From NCBI GenBank assembly GCA_036346375.1, contig CM070514.1, forward strand, positions 13,110,463-13,174,462: 64,000 bases of DNA, given 5' to 3'. Positions within the stretch are counted from its first letter, which is position 1, and each line of letters begins with the position of its first letter. This DNA is from Guadua angustifolia (lineage: Eukaryota > Streptophyta > Magnoliopsida > Poales > Poaceae). Positions 54,449 through 64,000 of the stretch are shown piece by piece. The translations under genes and the position numbers were made by a program. The notes beneath the pieces are model-generated. The model had not been told where the DNA came from and made no database searches. It saw only the letters and a list, made by a program, of their open reading frames with translations.

Positions 54449-55188
54449 TGATGAGGCTTAATGGAGGCTCGATCTTTCGATGAGATGGATAATTATCAAT
54501 TAGTGGAGATGACCGAAACACGACTGACGCTAAGCAATCGCTGAACCAAACTTTGAATTGTTATTAACCGTGCCAAAACCCAATTGACCTGATCACGAAG
54601 ATCAATTCCTATAAGCAATCGAAGAACAAGCAAGAACAAGGCAAAAGAAATCTGAAATTGAAAATATAATTAAATTATTGATGTGGGGTTTTGAAGTATG
54701 GTATAGCTGTTGATCTCATCGAACAAGAGAATACCAAATAGTTTCACCAAGAGAAACTACGACTAAACAAAACCTAAGTAATTTTGGGGGACTTCCTACC
54801 TATATATAGGTAAAAGAGAAGGGAGATTTGGCCAACACAAAGGAGTGGTTGAATAGGACTCTTACAAGGCTTAAGGCCCAAGTTTGATTCAGACTAGAAA
54901 GTTGACCCAACTTATTTTGGCGATTGTGGAGTGCTCTGATGGAATTTGTATGTGGAATCAAATCTATTGGAAATATCTCAAGGTAAGCTTTTAATCAAGC
55001 ACAAGAATTCTCCAATTGGATGTTGTATGCAAAACTTACGCTAATTTTACTTCAAGCTAGTATCTGAAGGCCGAATTGGATTCCAGAACGTGATGGATCT
55101 GATATCTCTCTTTTCTTAGCCCATAAATAACATTTTGGAGATGGTCCAACTAGGTGTGGTTATATCCATAGTAGTGATGTCCACATCA
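54449..55188 (-). repeat. 5' LTR of element C
   Basis: The partner of 45970-46732. It reads TGATGAGGCTTAATGG at its left edge and GTAGTGATGTCCACATCA at its right edge. The CTATATATAGG box recurs at about 54800. The minus-strand start TGATGTGGACATCAC is shared with the LTR at 56989. Confidence 0.88.
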
Positions 55189-55490
55189 ATCATTCTAAAC
55201 ATATCCACGGTGGGACTATGAGGCAACATATACTGGTTTGCCTACCTCAAGGAGTAGTACTTCTCCCCTTTAATTTTTCTTAAATCCATAGAAGGGTTGA
55301 AGTCATCAAAATTTTCTTCTTCATCATCCACATCCATGTCATTGCTATCATTTTCCTCCTCCTCACTCTCACTGTTGGGCTTCAAAGCAATTTGTTTCCC
55401 TTTCCTTTGCCCGAGAGCTACCACCAAGCTCCGCTTGAATTTTGGTCCTTATTTTCAAGTCTCTTGCTGCCACTGTCTAGGTGACGAATA
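55189..55490 (-). pseudogene. Unclassified retroelement ORF, upstream part
   Basis: The minus-strand stretch 55242-55427 encodes an acidic segment (SESEEEENDSNDMDVDDEEE) followed by DFNPSMDLRKIKGEKYYSLR and a TAG. It is the part of the ORF seen at 44875-45969 that lies on the other side of element C. The call rests mainly on position and is tentative. Confidence 0.4.
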
Positions 55491-56988
55491 CTCATACAAG
55501 GCTCCCTGAGTCAACCATTCAAGGAGAGGGAACGCGCGACCCCTTGACTACAAATTTACTTGCCGGTATACGAAACACCGACAGTTGGCGTGCCAGGTAG
55601 GGGTTTCGCGCGTCATCGTTGTCATCTTTCGATTCCCATTTGCTTCTTTGATGGCTTCTTTCGCCCACGACGGTGCATCTGCGTCGAGGAGCTGGATTCG
55701 CTTCGGCACCCTCGACTTAAATCGCCACCCGCGGAGAGACCTCGTGCTCGTCCCGCCACCTCTCGGGACAGGCGTCGCCAGGCGCACTGACTCCATCCCG
55801 ATGTCCTCGGCGACCTCGGCAGAGGCCCCGGCGGACCACAGCGCGGGAGCCTATCAAGCTGCGCCACCTCGGTGGCGGCAGCGTGACTCAGCGGGAGGCG
55901 GCGCCACCGCAGGCTCGCACCTTGTGGCGATGGCGGCTATCGGCAACCTCCATCCTGACTTTCTTGGAGGACTCCTCCGATCCGACTCCAGCTTCCGAAC
56001 CACGGAGCACCCTGCGGCGAGCCATACTCCCACGAGTGCAACATGGCGAGTGTGGTGACCGACCACAACCACAAGTCTAAGGCGCCGCTGCCGGTGCCGC
56101 AGAGGCGTGGGAAGGCTATGTCGGCCTGGCCAAAGCCTCCCGGGGCTCGCCCGTTGATCTTGACAATAAGCGCGAAAAATTTGGGCTCGAAAGGACGACT
56201 GAACAAACTCGGTGACTGGAGGCGGCCTGACCAGAGCCCCCTGCATCTGGCTGGCAGCGCCTGCCGTGCACGCCAGGTCCAGCATTAACTGGCCGAGGGG
56301 TCTGACGGTCATCCATTCTTCCCCCACGCCAGCCAAAATGTCGCGTAGCGACAATCGCGTGCAGCATCCCGAACGAAAGACCCGGAGGCCAAGGCCGCGT
56401 ACCAAAACCTCCGGTTGGTGGGCGTCGCGTCTTCGCGGCACATGCAAGGCTCTAGCTCCCACCACTCGGGGGCTTCTTCGAGCCGTCCGAGTCGCCTTTG
56501 CCGCTTCGGGGTAAGCGAACCTAAGCGAGCACACGCGGCTGGCTGACCCGAGCCTCGTGCGCCGGTGCACGGCGCTGAGCAACAATCGCGATGTCGCGCC
56601 ACCCTCGGCGCGGAGGAGGCGATAAACAAGCGGCCCAATCACGGGCGTGGTTGGCGATCGGCGCCAGCCGCCAGCCCAAGCCCCGGCGGCCTGGGCCTCA
56701 AGCATTCATCGGGAGATGCGCAACACGGTTTCCTGCCCGGAGTTCGGCGCTGTCAACATCACCAAGTACAGGCGACAAACCCGACGTCTGGTTAAAGATT
56801 CTTGGCTCGCGTCTTTGGGCGGGGAGCTACTGCTGATCTCTTCATCATCTAGTACCTCCCCATCTACCTCGCGGACTCGCTCGAGCACAGCTCGGTACTT
56901 ACTACAAAACCATCGGAGAACTAGGCCGACTTGAAGAATCGCCGTCGGTAATTTCGAGAACACGTACAAAGCATACAGGAACTCTTAG
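55491..56988 (+). mobile_element. 5' fragment of a gypsy element Q (LTR end, PBS, gag)
   Basis: About 90 bp end in ACACCGACA, then a TTGGCGTGCCAGGTAGGGG primer-site-like sequence (55585-55603) begins the interior. A GC-rich plus-strand leader and gag region follows. Gag motifs appear in broken frames near the right edge: GDKPDVWLKI (about 56777) and LPIYLADSLEHS (about 56858). The fragment is cut at 56989 by the LTR of element E. The long opposite-strand ORF at 55854-56705 is a GC artefact. Confidence 0.6.
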
Positions 56989-57987
56989 TGATGAGGACAT
57001 CACTTCCATAAAAGCGACCACATCTACACATCAATTTGAACTGTCTTCGCGATTATACAAGGACCCGAGTTACTCGAGCTAAGCTTGCACGACAATTTAA
57101 TCATCGGTGAATCGTTCTGAGCCTCCCCATTAGTGATAATATGAATGGGATGCTATTTAATTCTTGTGATGATCTTATTATCCTTAGGAACCAAGGAAGA
57201 ACCTCCAAATGCCAAGCATAAAGCACAATCATCATATCATAAGTTGGACTTGGAATCCCGGCAAATTAGCGAGGTTCGCCTCCTTGACAACATCAACTTC
57301 AAATGACTATAACTTTTAATTTCGGAGATTTCTAGAGGCCCATGAGTACATGTTTGAAAGATCTCGAGTCTACTTTCAATGGATCGAGCCCCATTGCCAA
57401 ATTCATCTTGAAGCAATAGGAAAAGAAGCGAGAAGAGTGTCGCGGGCCAGAAACTCCAGTGCTCATACCTTTTCTTTTGGAGCCCCAAAGCCCATGTAAC
57501 CCTAGGGCTTCCTCCCACCTCCGGCCCATGAAGGCCCAAGTTGCATGGCTGCAAGTTTAGTCCCATATTGCCTAGTGTATAGTATCCACCTCCTCTAGCT
57601 ATATAATAAAGGCAATAGGCCACGTGAGACTTGGGTTTTGTTTATTTAATAGTTTAGCCATTGCTACTATTTTGAGTCTTCTAGACGTGCTCAGCGATCG
57701 CCTAAGAAGCTCCTTGTTTGAGAACCCACATTATCAATCCTTCATCTTTATTTGCAATTTTAGATTGCCTTTACCTTTGTTCTTGTTTGTTCTTGGTTGC
57801 ATGCGAGAATTGAACCTCGTGTTCAAAGTTGATCGTACCAACAGCAAGATCAATAACCCTCTGGAGTTGGTTTAGCGATTGCTAAAGGCGCATTAATAAA
57901 TCGTACATTGTAGTTGGATCGTCAAAGTCAATTCCTCCAAATCAAGTTATCACTCTCATTGAAAGATCGGGACCCAAAGTCACATCG
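56989..57987 (+). repeat. LTR of element E, same family as C, opposite orientation
   Basis: It starts TGATGAGGACATCACTTCC, matching the start of the C LTR on the minus strand, and ends before GGTGGTATCG, the PBS position. A GCTATATAATAAAGG box is at about 57597. At ~1 kb it is longer than the C LTRs, so the two are subfamilies. No second LTR is visible in the window. Confidence 0.68.
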
Positions 57988-58249
57988 GGTGGTATCGTAG
58001 CGCCAAGTTGCTCGGTGAGATTTAGAACCCTAGATTAGTTTTGTTTTACATCCAAAATTGAAAATCCTCCACAAAAATTCAACCTTTAGATCCAATCTGG
58101 TATTTTAGTGTGTTTTGTTAGGTTTTGATCCATTAGAGTCCTTGTTTTAATTCTTGATCGTTTTCCTTGGCGTAGCTTTATTTCATTCTGTTCGAGTTCT
58201 TTGTTTTGTTCATAACTTTTGCATCTGAGCTCCGATTCAAGTGTTTTGT
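57988..58249 (+). other. PBS and leader of element E, truncated
   Basis: GGTGGTATCGTAGCGCC stands where C has GGTGGTATTAGAGC. The next ~230 bp align closely with the C leader (AAAATTCAACCTTTAGAT, then TTGTTAGGTTTTGATCCATT). The match stops abruptly at about 58249, where GC-rich DNA of another element begins, so E is truncated there. Confidence 0.65.
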
Positions 58250-60257
58250 AACCTCCGTGGTCGAGGCCGCTGCGCCTTGACATCGGGGCGCGATGCTTTG
58301 GATCCCAGCGTGATCTCTGTGGCGCGTTAAGCCCTCCGTGGCTGGATGCTATGACCCTTGCGCCCAAGCCTTGCAAGCGATTAGGCGAGGCTGCGGCGCC
58401 TTTGTGGTGTGGCCATCTTCGGCGATCGGTGGCGTCACGACCTCGGCGCTCGGAGCGACCGTGGTCGAGAGAGTTCAGGCGTCCTGCGGTTGTGACCGTG
58501 GTGCTCTGAGTGCCTTCCCCCGCGTCGACCTCGGGAGGATCGGCATCAGCGGCTGAGTCGTAGGCCTCGCCGGTGTAAATGAGTCCTCGTGGTCGTGAGC
58601 TGGATATCCTCGGCTGAGTCGTCGAGCCCTTGGTCGAACTCACCGATCGGGACCCAGCTCGGGGGCCTAGAAGAAGTGCGCACCCAGCCCGAGGGGTGGT
58701 GCGGAGCCAGCACGAAGGAGTCCTCCTCCTCCTCGGACTCGGACTCACCCTGGACAAGAGCCATCATTAAAACGGGCAAGTCTCGAGCGTGGGCACTCGA
58801 GGTCTACGATTAAGAACAGACGCTAAGCTCGAAAAACACGAAGGGGGCAAAGCGAACTGAAAAGCCAAGAACTTACATGGGTCGTCGGCCTCCGCCTTGT
58901 TGAGGGTCGGCGTAGGTCTTGTTGCCCGAGCGTGGCAGAGGGGCATGGCTTTCGTGCTCCACCGCTGGGACCTCGGAGCTTGCCAGATCTGCGTCATCCA
59001 TGCAGCGGACACAGGGACCCGAGCTTGGGCGCTCTGGGCGGTACAGGGGCTCGAAGTCTGGCGGCGTGCCATGGCGCTCTATTCTTTGTGAGAAGGGAGG
59101 TCGAAGATGAAGGAGCGAGCAAAGGACCCGGGGGCTCGGCCATGGGAATCCTTACCGTGGCACGGTCGCCCCACTCGACATGAGGTTTCTTCACCTCCTG
59201 GCGGTCTGCTCTGGACGGGGGAGGCCTCTTCTTCCCCTTCTTGCCCTTGTCCCCGCCGGGCAGCGGGAGCATTCTCCTGGCTGTCTCGGTCAATTCTTGA
59301 TGATCCTGCGAGCATGCGAGGTTCAAGAAGGGCCTCGTGGACACTCGAATTGAGTATTTGGTGGGTGGCCTACCTCGACTTTGCGGTATGACACATTCCT
59401 CGACACGGCTCGTCGAGGTGTAGTCGTTCATGACCTTCCCGAACATTTTGTTCATTAGGCGTGATCCGAGATTCGCCGGGTGACTCTTTGAAAAGACCAA
59501 ATCATCAAGAGGAACCGGGAGCAAATCCATGGCCGAATCTTGTGGCAATGCAACTTACCGATCGTCGTCCGCTCAGCGAGTCATGTCGTTAGCGACCTTG
59601 GATCTCGTAGAAGGGTGCTCCCTCCTCTCTGAGGAACACCGACTTCTCGAGAAGTCGTTGGCGATAGCTTGCCGGTGAGGCCTCGCGTGCGCATGAATAT
59701 GGGCGGTCGCGATGGCCTCTTGATGCCGTCTTCAGTGCGCTGCACTGGGGTCTCCTTCTTCATTGAGGGTACCCTCGAACTCCGTAGCCTTCGCCCTTGC
59801 CCGTTCAGTAGAACCATCACTCGGACCACGGGCCAAAGAGTCGCTGATAGCGCGTTGGGGAAGGACCACGGAATTCTGTCAGTTGCGAAGTAGAGGCATC
59901 GACCCACGAGGGTCCTTTCTCAGTGCGGAAAAGGGAAAGAAGGAAAAAGCGGCGAGGGGTGGGAAGGATTCAAGGAACCCCTACGCCGCAGGTGAAGAAG
60001 ATAAAGCGAAGGATGGAGTTGGGTACCATATTGATCAACTCGATCTCGCATCACGGTGATAACGTTTGCGAAAGCTTCGCTCTCCGACATCCAGCGAGCA
60101 GAAAAGCATGAAGCGCTTTCCGTCTTGTGAGCTCATCGTCCGTGGTTGCGGCTTAGTCTCCCGTCCGTGATCGCCATGACCATGGGTCAGCAATTTCAGT
60201 GCTCTCGAGCTCTTTCATCCTCGTCACCGTCGGAGAGCTTTTCCTGAGCTTAGCCAT
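58250..60257 (-). pseudogene. Antisense ORF region of a second TAT-type element (P), decayed
   Basis: A minus-strand ATG at 60257 opens MAKLRKSSPTVTRMKELEST, recalling the start of the antisense ORF in element N. Further pieces at 59581-59907, 58994-59548 (RMLPLPGGDKGKKGKKRPPP) and 58086-58757 lie in the same direction. No motif is as clear as LNPNSI in N, so the assignment rests on position, direction, GC content and the following LTR-like DNA. Frames are badly broken. Confidence 0.4.
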
Positions 60258-60354
60258 GGCGGTTGAGAGGAGTTTTAGTCGAAGGAAGAGGAGAGTTCAA
60301 GTAAGGGGTCAAAAGACTATGAAGAAGCAGAGAGTTCGAAGTGGCGGCACATAA

Positions 60355-60364
60355 GCTTTATAAG
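60355..60364 (-). promoter_or_regulatory. Possible TATA box for the second antisense ORF
   Basis: On the minus strand CTTATAAAGC lies about 100 bp upstream of the ATG at 60257. It parallels the box at 41351-41358 in element N. Function is inferred only. Confidence 0.4.
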
Positions 60365-61262
60365 GCCGGGTGCTACGGCGGCGGATTAAGGGCATCTCGA
60401 AGGTCGCCCGGTCGGAGTGATCTGACAGGGGAGCAATTTAAGGCTATCTTGGCGGGATCGGCGCGGCGAACTGTTCATTGTCCGGTACATCTTGGGAGTT
60501 CGAGATCAAGAGGCGCAGGCGTTATGTTTCCATCGACCTCGACCTCAAGCATGAAGGTTAGAAATCAACCCGTCGGTGGAGGCTCAAGGTCGGCCGTGTT
60601 CCACCACGACCTTAAGCCTCGGGGCTAGTCGGCGAGGGCGTCCTTGACCCGGTCGATTACGCAGACGGCCACGCCCCTAGCTCGAGGGCCTGACCACGAC
60701 TCAGGCGTATACCGGGCGCTTCGACCTAGGCGCGTATGATCCGAGCACGGCCGTGCGACCTTGAGCTTCGGTCGGCTCTGTTTGATGCGAGTCCTTGGAT
60801 TCCGAGCGATGTGTTTACTCGGCGGTTACCAAGGCGTGGGATCGTGGGGAGTGAAGCGGCGCCGACAAGCCCGCGGTTACTGCTTGACCCTCAACACGCA
60901 TGAAGACCACTACTGGGAATGTCTCCCGTCTGTTACAAGCGGGGAGGATATAAGGTTAAGGTGCCTGACTGAGACGAGGACACCGAGCTCGGCGTTGAAC
61001 CACGACCATTGTTGAGCTTGAGTGTAACACACCTCTCATACTCGAGAGTAACAAAGATCACCGCCATGAGGCAAGCTGAGTAGAGCTATTACCTTCCACG
61101 AGGCTCGAACCAAGATAAACCCTCGTCTCATGCTTGTTGTCGCCTAGAGTCCGACCTTTCGACGCGTCGAGTTCTTTCCTTCGTTGAGCTAAGCTCGCTT
61201 TCGGGTCCCAAGTCTCACTAACCCGTTTCAATTTCTGCGGTTGACGATCCCAATCGTCGACA
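60365..61262 (+). repeat. LTR-like region of element P
   Basis: GC-rich, no coding motif. It has a TATA-like GGATATAAGG at about 60947 and ends CCAATCGTCGACA, resembling the CGAATCGCCGACA end of the N LTR. A clear primer site does not follow and the left edge cannot be fixed, so only its nature as LTR or LTR-adjacent DNA is suggested. Confidence 0.4.
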
Positions 61263-61559
61263 GCCACCAACCAATCCTCTGGCGAAGAGGCAGTGGGGGC
61301 CATCTTCCAAAAGGGGAAGGCCAAGCAAGGCAGCCTGTGGCCGGTGCCCCTCCGCCGCTCCGACAAAGCGAAGCGGAAGGGAAGCAAGGCCGTGAAAGGC
61401 CATGTGGTCGCGGCCGTAGCCGCCGCCAAGCGGCGGTAGCGGCAGAAGCACTCGACCACTTCGAGCCGATGGGCGGCAGGTGTCGCATCCGCGGTACCCG
61501 TCAAGCATAAATCTGGGATCGCGCGAAGTCTGGCGCTTCATTTCGAGCCCCGCGCGGGG
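61263..61559. other. GC-rich junction DNA, no clear gene
   Basis: ORFs run in several frames on both strands (61058-61504 -, 61218-61754 -, 61241-61510 +). None shows a motif. A complete gag, expected here after an LTR, is missing. Confidence 0.35.
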
Positions 61560-62240
61560 CAAAGGAAAAAGCAAGACTTGGCACCGATGCCGAGGAAAGA
61601 AGGTGGGCGGCGAGTTCCCGAACCCGACAGGCCCCTCATGATTTCGGTGGGCGGCGTGCTTTCTGCCGACAAGCGGCGAGTCAAACTTCGCTTTGCCACG
61701 AGGTCCACACGGTGACTCCGGCTGTGCCCAAGTACCTCCGGTTGTCGGGGTCACCGATCACTTTTGATCGGACCGACCACCCCGACCACGTTCCGCAACT
61801 AGGGAGATATCCGTTGGTCGTTGACCCCATCGTGGGGCCAAAGCGCCTGTCTAAGGTGCTCATGGACGGCGGCAGCAGTCTCAACATCCTGTATGTTGAG
61901 ACTCTCGACGCCATGGGGATCCCTCGCTTGGGTCTCCGACCGAGCAACGTGCCTTTTCACGGCGTCGTACCTGGCTAGTAGGCCTATCCGCTCGGGCAGG
62001 TCGACCTGCCTGTCACCTTCAGGAGCCGAGACAACTTCCGCACTAAAACCCTCACCTTTGAACTTGTGGGGTTTCCTGACTCCTACCACACCATCATGGG
62101 GAGGCCATGTTACGCTAAGTTCATGGCGGTCCCCTAACTATACCTACCTCAAAATTTGAAGATCGGGACCACGGGGTGATCACAGTGGCCTCGTCTTCGA
62201 AGCTCACCTACAATCTTGAAAGCAAAGCGATTCTGAGCTA
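61560..62240 (+). pseudogene. Gag end and aspartic protease of element P
   Basis: The plus frame reads ISVGGVLSADKRRVKLRF, VPKYLRLSGSPITFDRTDHP, DHVPQLGRYPLVVDPIVG and the protease motif VLMDGGSSLNILYVETLDAM, then GLRPSNVPFHGVVPG, a TAG, AYPLGQVDLPVTF and TIMGRPCYAKFMAVP. This is the protease region of TAT-type gypsy elements, with the catalytic Asp present. At least one in-frame stop (61977-61979) and a frame change follow. Confidence 0.82.
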
Positions 62241-62439
62241 GCATCGATGATTGCTCGCGTCCTCACGAGCTTGAAAACCTCCCGGAGAAACCTCAAAGTG
62301 CCCCGACTCCAGCAAGTTAGGGCGGGATCCTTCAAGTCCATGCCGAGGACACGAAGGAGGCGGCTCGATCGATCAGGATCCAGCCAAGACCGTGTGGGTC
62401 AGAGCCACGCTCCCCGCCAAATAGGAAAGCGCGCTCATT

Positions 62440-63340
62440 GACTTCCTCCGCGCCAATCGAGATGTCTTTGCGTGGAAGCCCTTCGACATGCCAGGAATCC
62501 CAAGGGAAGTCGCCGAGCACTCCTTGAATATCAGGCTGGCTCAAGACGGTCGCCCAACGCTGCGTCGCCGATGAGGAAGCGCAAGATCATAGGGAGAGAT
62601 CGCCAAGCTTACGGCGGCGGGTTTGTAAAAGGTCGCCACCCCGAGTGGCTAGCCAACCGTCATATCTTGTAAAAAGAAATCTGGGCAATGGAGAATGTCG
62701 TTGACTACACAAGCTGAACAAGGCATGTCCCAAGGACCGTTCCCATTGCCTCGCATCGACCAAATCGTCGACTCCACGCGCAGGTGCGAATCCACTGTCG
62801 CTTTACGGATGCCTACTCGGGCTACCACCAGATAGTAATGAAAGAGTCCGACCAACTCGCGACCTCTTTCATCACTCCGTTCGCTCATTTTGTTACGTAA
62901 CGATGCCATTTGGTCTAAAGAACATGAGTGCTACATACCAGCGATGTATGCAAACGTGCTTCAACGACCAAATCGGCTGCAACATCGAGGCATACGTCGA
63001 TGACATTGTCGTCAAGACTAAGAAGGCTGACGACCTCGTCGCCGACTTAGAGGAGATTTTTGCGAACCTCCGACGGTTTCGTATAAAACTCAACCCTGAG
63101 AAGTGTGTTTTCGGGGTCCCCAAGGGAAAGCTACTCAACTTCATCGTCTCCGAGCATGGCATCGAAGCCAATCGAGAGAAGATCTCCGCCATCATGAAGA
63201 TGGGCCCGCTTGGCAACCTAAAAGGAGTCCAAAAGCTGATAGGATGCCTTGCAGCCTTGAGCTGCTTCGTGTCTCGCCTTGGCGAGCACGAAATGCCGCT
63301 CTACAAGCTGCTCAAGAAATCCGATCATTTCAGCTAGACC
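62440..63340 (+). pseudogene. Reverse transcriptase of element P
   Basis: Broken 5' pieces (PFPLPRIDQIVDST near 62740; DAYSGYHQIVMKESDQ near 62810) lead into an open 144-codon stretch, 62903-63337. It reads MPFGLKNMSATYQRCMQTCF, the catalytic AYVDDIVVKTKK (about 62990-63025), NLRRFRIKLNPEKCVFGVP and GVQKLIGCLAALSCFVSRLG. It ends at a TAG where Trp is expected (FSWT in relatives), followed by another TAG where Gln is expected. This is the best preserved RT of the window apart from the chromovirus. Confidence 0.88.
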
Positions 63341-63479
63341 CAGGAAGCATAGGAAGCCCTCAGCAAGTGAAAGCATTCGACCTGCTTCCGGTCTTGGTGG
63401 CCCGGCACCAGGGGAGCTCCTCCTCTACATCGCGCCCATTTACCACGGTGCGCTCTGCGGGCGCTTGTCGGTAAAACGA

Positions 63480-64000
63480 GCCAAGAAGGCCATGTGCTCA
63501 AGGTACAACGGCCAGTGTACTTCATCAGCGAAGTACTCTCCGAGTCTAAGGCTCGGTATCCGCAAGTGCAGAAATTACTCTATGTGGTGCTCATCACGAA
63601 GAGGAAGTTGTTCCATTACTTCGATCGACACCCCATCTCCGTGGTGACCTCCTCGCCACTCGGTGAAATCGTCCACAACCGTGACGCCTCAGGAAGAATA
63701 GCCAAGTGGGCGCTCGAGCTCAATGGCCACGACATATCATACGTCTCCCGGACGGTGATCAAGTCGCAGGTCTTGGCTGATTTCATTGCCGAGTGGACCG
63801 AAGCCGATACCGTGCAAGGCTTGAAGACCCCAAGTACTAGGCGATGTGCTTGATGGGTCCTACACCAAGAGCGGAGGCGGTATTTGGAAGTCGTCATTGT
63901 TTCCAGCTACGAGAACAAGCTCGATCGCCATCCGACTACTCTTGACGCAAACAACAACGTCGCCGTCTGAAGCTCTCGTCAACGGTCTCGGATCGCTCTG
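63480..64000 (+). pseudogene. RT connection and RNase H of element P, runs off the window
   Basis: The open frame 63494-63853 reads RPVYFISEVLSESKARYPQV, KLLYVVLITKRKLFHYF, LGEIVHNRDASGRIAKWALE and SQVLADFIAEWTE. These are the degenerate RNase H and linker of TAT-type elements. DGSYTKSGGG (about 63850-63880) would begin the second, active-type RNase H domain, cut by the window end. Integrase is outside. Confidence 0.8.

Larger units (their letters stand above)
45970..55188 (-). mobile_element. Gypsy-like LTR element C, no visible pol, containing two nested LTRs
   Basis: Direct LTRs of ~740-760 bp lie at 45970-46732 and 54449-55188. A tRNA-iMet-like PBS follows the right LTR on the minus strand (TGGTATTAGAGC, 54431-54445) and a purine tract (AAGAAGGGGAGGA) precedes the left one. 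The flanking pentamers AACAT and ATCAT match at 4 of 5 positions. The interior has a gag remnant but no RT or integrase. Without the nested unit B (47845-51023) and solo LTR (52133-53116) the interior is only about 3.5 kb, so C looks like a non-autonomous derivative. Confidence 0.82.

Noticed and set aside
55854..56705. Longest minus-strand ORF (283 codons) of the 55-57 kb region
   Set aside because: Arg/Pro/Ala-rich with no motif, overlapping plus-strand gag traces in very GC-rich DNA; a compositional shadow.
1..64000. CRISPR array, prokaryotic operon, phage or organelle insertion
   Set aside because: No regularly spaced short repeats, no ribosome-binding-site-led gene runs, and no organellar genes recognised on either strand.

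Overview
This window is nuclear DNA from a grass (Poaceae), most probably rice or a close relative. The evidence is Stowaway and Tourist/PIF MITEs with TA or TTA target duplications, several Ty3/gypsy families with tRNA-iMet-type or TGGCGCC-type primer sites, a CACTA transposon, GT-AG introns, and a leucine-rich-repeat receptor kinase relative of the At1g74360 type. I see no bacterial, organellar or viral genome features. Almost all of the 64 kb is transposable-element DNA in layers. I found no intact host gene, and no clearly new multi-gene system.

Layout. 0.8-5.8 kb: decayed CACTA (En/Spm) element on +, with a TNP2-type transposase and a second Transposase_24-type gene. 5.8-10.2 kb: AT-rich DNA with a tandem repeat split by a foldback MITE, a Tourist-type MITE and a Stowaway-type MITE. 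10.28-15.85 kb: near-complete Ty3/gypsy chromovirus on -, with both LTRs, PBS, PPT and gag-pol. 15.9-20.8 kb: LRR receptor kinase pseudogene on -, its LRR exon split by a 2.6-kb PIF/Tourist-like element. That element carries exons resembling two unrelated host genes, a Mad3/BUB1-like gene and a CIPK kinase. 20.8-29.2 kb: intergenic DNA with an Ac-like hAT element, a cluster of four tRNA-like remnants, two more TTA-flanked MITEs and small duplications.

29.2-43.9 kb: a ~3-kb LTR-like unit (A) split by an 11.7-kb TAT-type gypsy element (N) with a perfect 5-bp duplication. N carries decayed gag-pol on + and, near its 3' LTR, an antisense protein with a putative gypsy-type transposon (Transposase_28) domain and coiled coils. 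43.9-55.5 kb: a three-layer nest. An older ORF on - is split by a gypsy element without visible pol (C), and C is in turn split by a 3.2-kb LTR unit (B, same family as A) and by a solo LTR with a perfect duplication. 55.5-64 kb: fragments of further gypsy elements: a gag-bearing leader, an LTR plus leader of the C family in opposite orientation, a second antisense ORF region with an LTR-like stretch, and a gypsy pol that runs off the window.

Most interesting are the gene-fragment-carrying PIF/Tourist-like element in the receptor exon, whose precise removal restores the reading frame arithmetically; paired TATA boxes in front of both antisense ORFs; and premature stops that are almost all explained by C-to-T changes at CAG or CGA codons, as expected after long methylation. 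Family calls rest on motifs recognised by eye; no search was run.
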